Part shown: positions 5,186-5,377 of the stretch, piece after piece | Layout of the letters: each line of letters opens with the position of its first letter | Numbering within the stretch: the first letter of the stretch is position 1 | Assembly: GCA_015904055.1 (NCBI GenBank) | Contig: JABMDE010000076.1 | Span: 13,025 to 18,401 of the forward strand | Direction: 5' to 3' | DNA: 5,377 bases | Source: Nitrospira sp. | Lineage (GTDB): Bacteria; Nitrospirota; Nitrospiria; Nitrospirales; Nitrospiraceae | The notes under the pieces: generated by a model | The model's database searches: none | What the model saw: the letters and a program-made list of their open reading frames with translations, nothing else | What the model was told of the DNA's origin: nothing | Made by a program: the position numbers and the translations under genes

Positions 5186-5218
5186 AGTGACGAATACGGA
5201 ATTTCCTGCCCTATCAGC

Positions 5219-5377
5219 TCAGGCAAAAGCCAACCGCGCTTTCGGCTCAGGAATTGGACGACCGAGGTCTTTTGCGGTCTCGATCCATTCCTGAATCACG
5301 GTTCCCACGTTTGCCAGGGCTTCTTGGTATGCGGCGCCATCTGCTGCACGGCCCGCCAGCTCCGGCACGTAGCGGCT
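5219..5377 (-). CDS. hicB: HicB-family antitoxin, C-terminal part (5' end outside window)
   Basis: The last 52 codons are visible, entering from the right edge and ending at TGA 5219-5221. The sequence has the HicB signature: YVPELAG, then ADGAAYQEALANV, a helix with IQEWIETAKDLG, and RPIPEP followed by a RLAFA terminus. HicB proteins have a degraded RNase H-like fold. They neutralise the HicA mRNA interferase and repress the hicAB operon. The partner hicA usually lies next to hicB and would be beyond the right edge; nothing HicA-like is seen downstream within the window. Some HicB-like proteins are solitary, so a working toxin-antitoxin pair is not shown. The visible part looks intact, with the usual GRPIPEP ending and no frameshift. 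Confidence 0.9.
   Translation of the reverse strand, partial: SRYVPELAGRAADGAAYQEALANVGTVIQEWIETAKDLGRPIPEPKARLAFA

Noticed and set aside
4992..5294. A + strand frame with GGAGGAGG before ATG 5001
   Set aside because: It looks like a good start, but the frame is antisense to the hicB-like end and the nucleotidyltransferase tail. The protein has no recognisable pattern, and the GGAGG is one arm of the hairpin on the other strand.

Overview
The window reads as a GC-rich Gram-negative-type bacterial chromosome. Gene style (a secreted LPP20-like protein, a Gly/Arg-rich exported-type tail, dense relics of toxin-antitoxin families) fits a Nitrospira-like organism. That assignment is an inference from general character; no marker gene is present to prove it.

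Layout. Positions 1-922 (+) hold the 3' end of a low-complexity Gly/Arg-rich protein that overlaps by 4 nt a signal-peptide protein with an LPP20-like domain. From about 1076 to 4953 the DNA is one tandem duplication of a roughly 1.92-1.96 kb unit. Each unit carries, in order: a large + strand gene with an alpha/beta-hydrolase look; a convergent - strand gene encoding a DUF2007 domain plus a four-cysteine zinc ribbon; and a - strand small helical gene (called orfC here). From 4999 to the right edge the - strand holds remnants typical of toxin-antitoxin islands: the C-terminal tail of a nucleotidyltransferase-like protein, a scrap of a YgiT-type zinc-finger protein, and the 3' part of a HicB-family antitoxin that runs off the window.

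The duplication had unequal consequences. Copy 1 of the hydrolase-like gene keeps its own N-terminus. Copy 2 lost its first 15 codons and is fused in frame to DNA that is the antisense of orfC. The left orfC lost its first 10 codons at the same junction. The right orfC keeps its 5' end but is frameshifted by a 20-bp tandem duplication. So the two large ORFs and both DUF2007 genes stay open, with mostly conservative differences, while neither orfC copy is intact.

The most notable protein observation is that both hydrolase-like copies have Gly where the nucleophile Ser of a lipase/esterase elbow would be expected (A-H-G-Q-A-G). They may be non-catalytic alpha/beta-hydrolase-fold proteins kept in two copies. 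No IS element, CRISPR array, tRNA or rRNA was seen.
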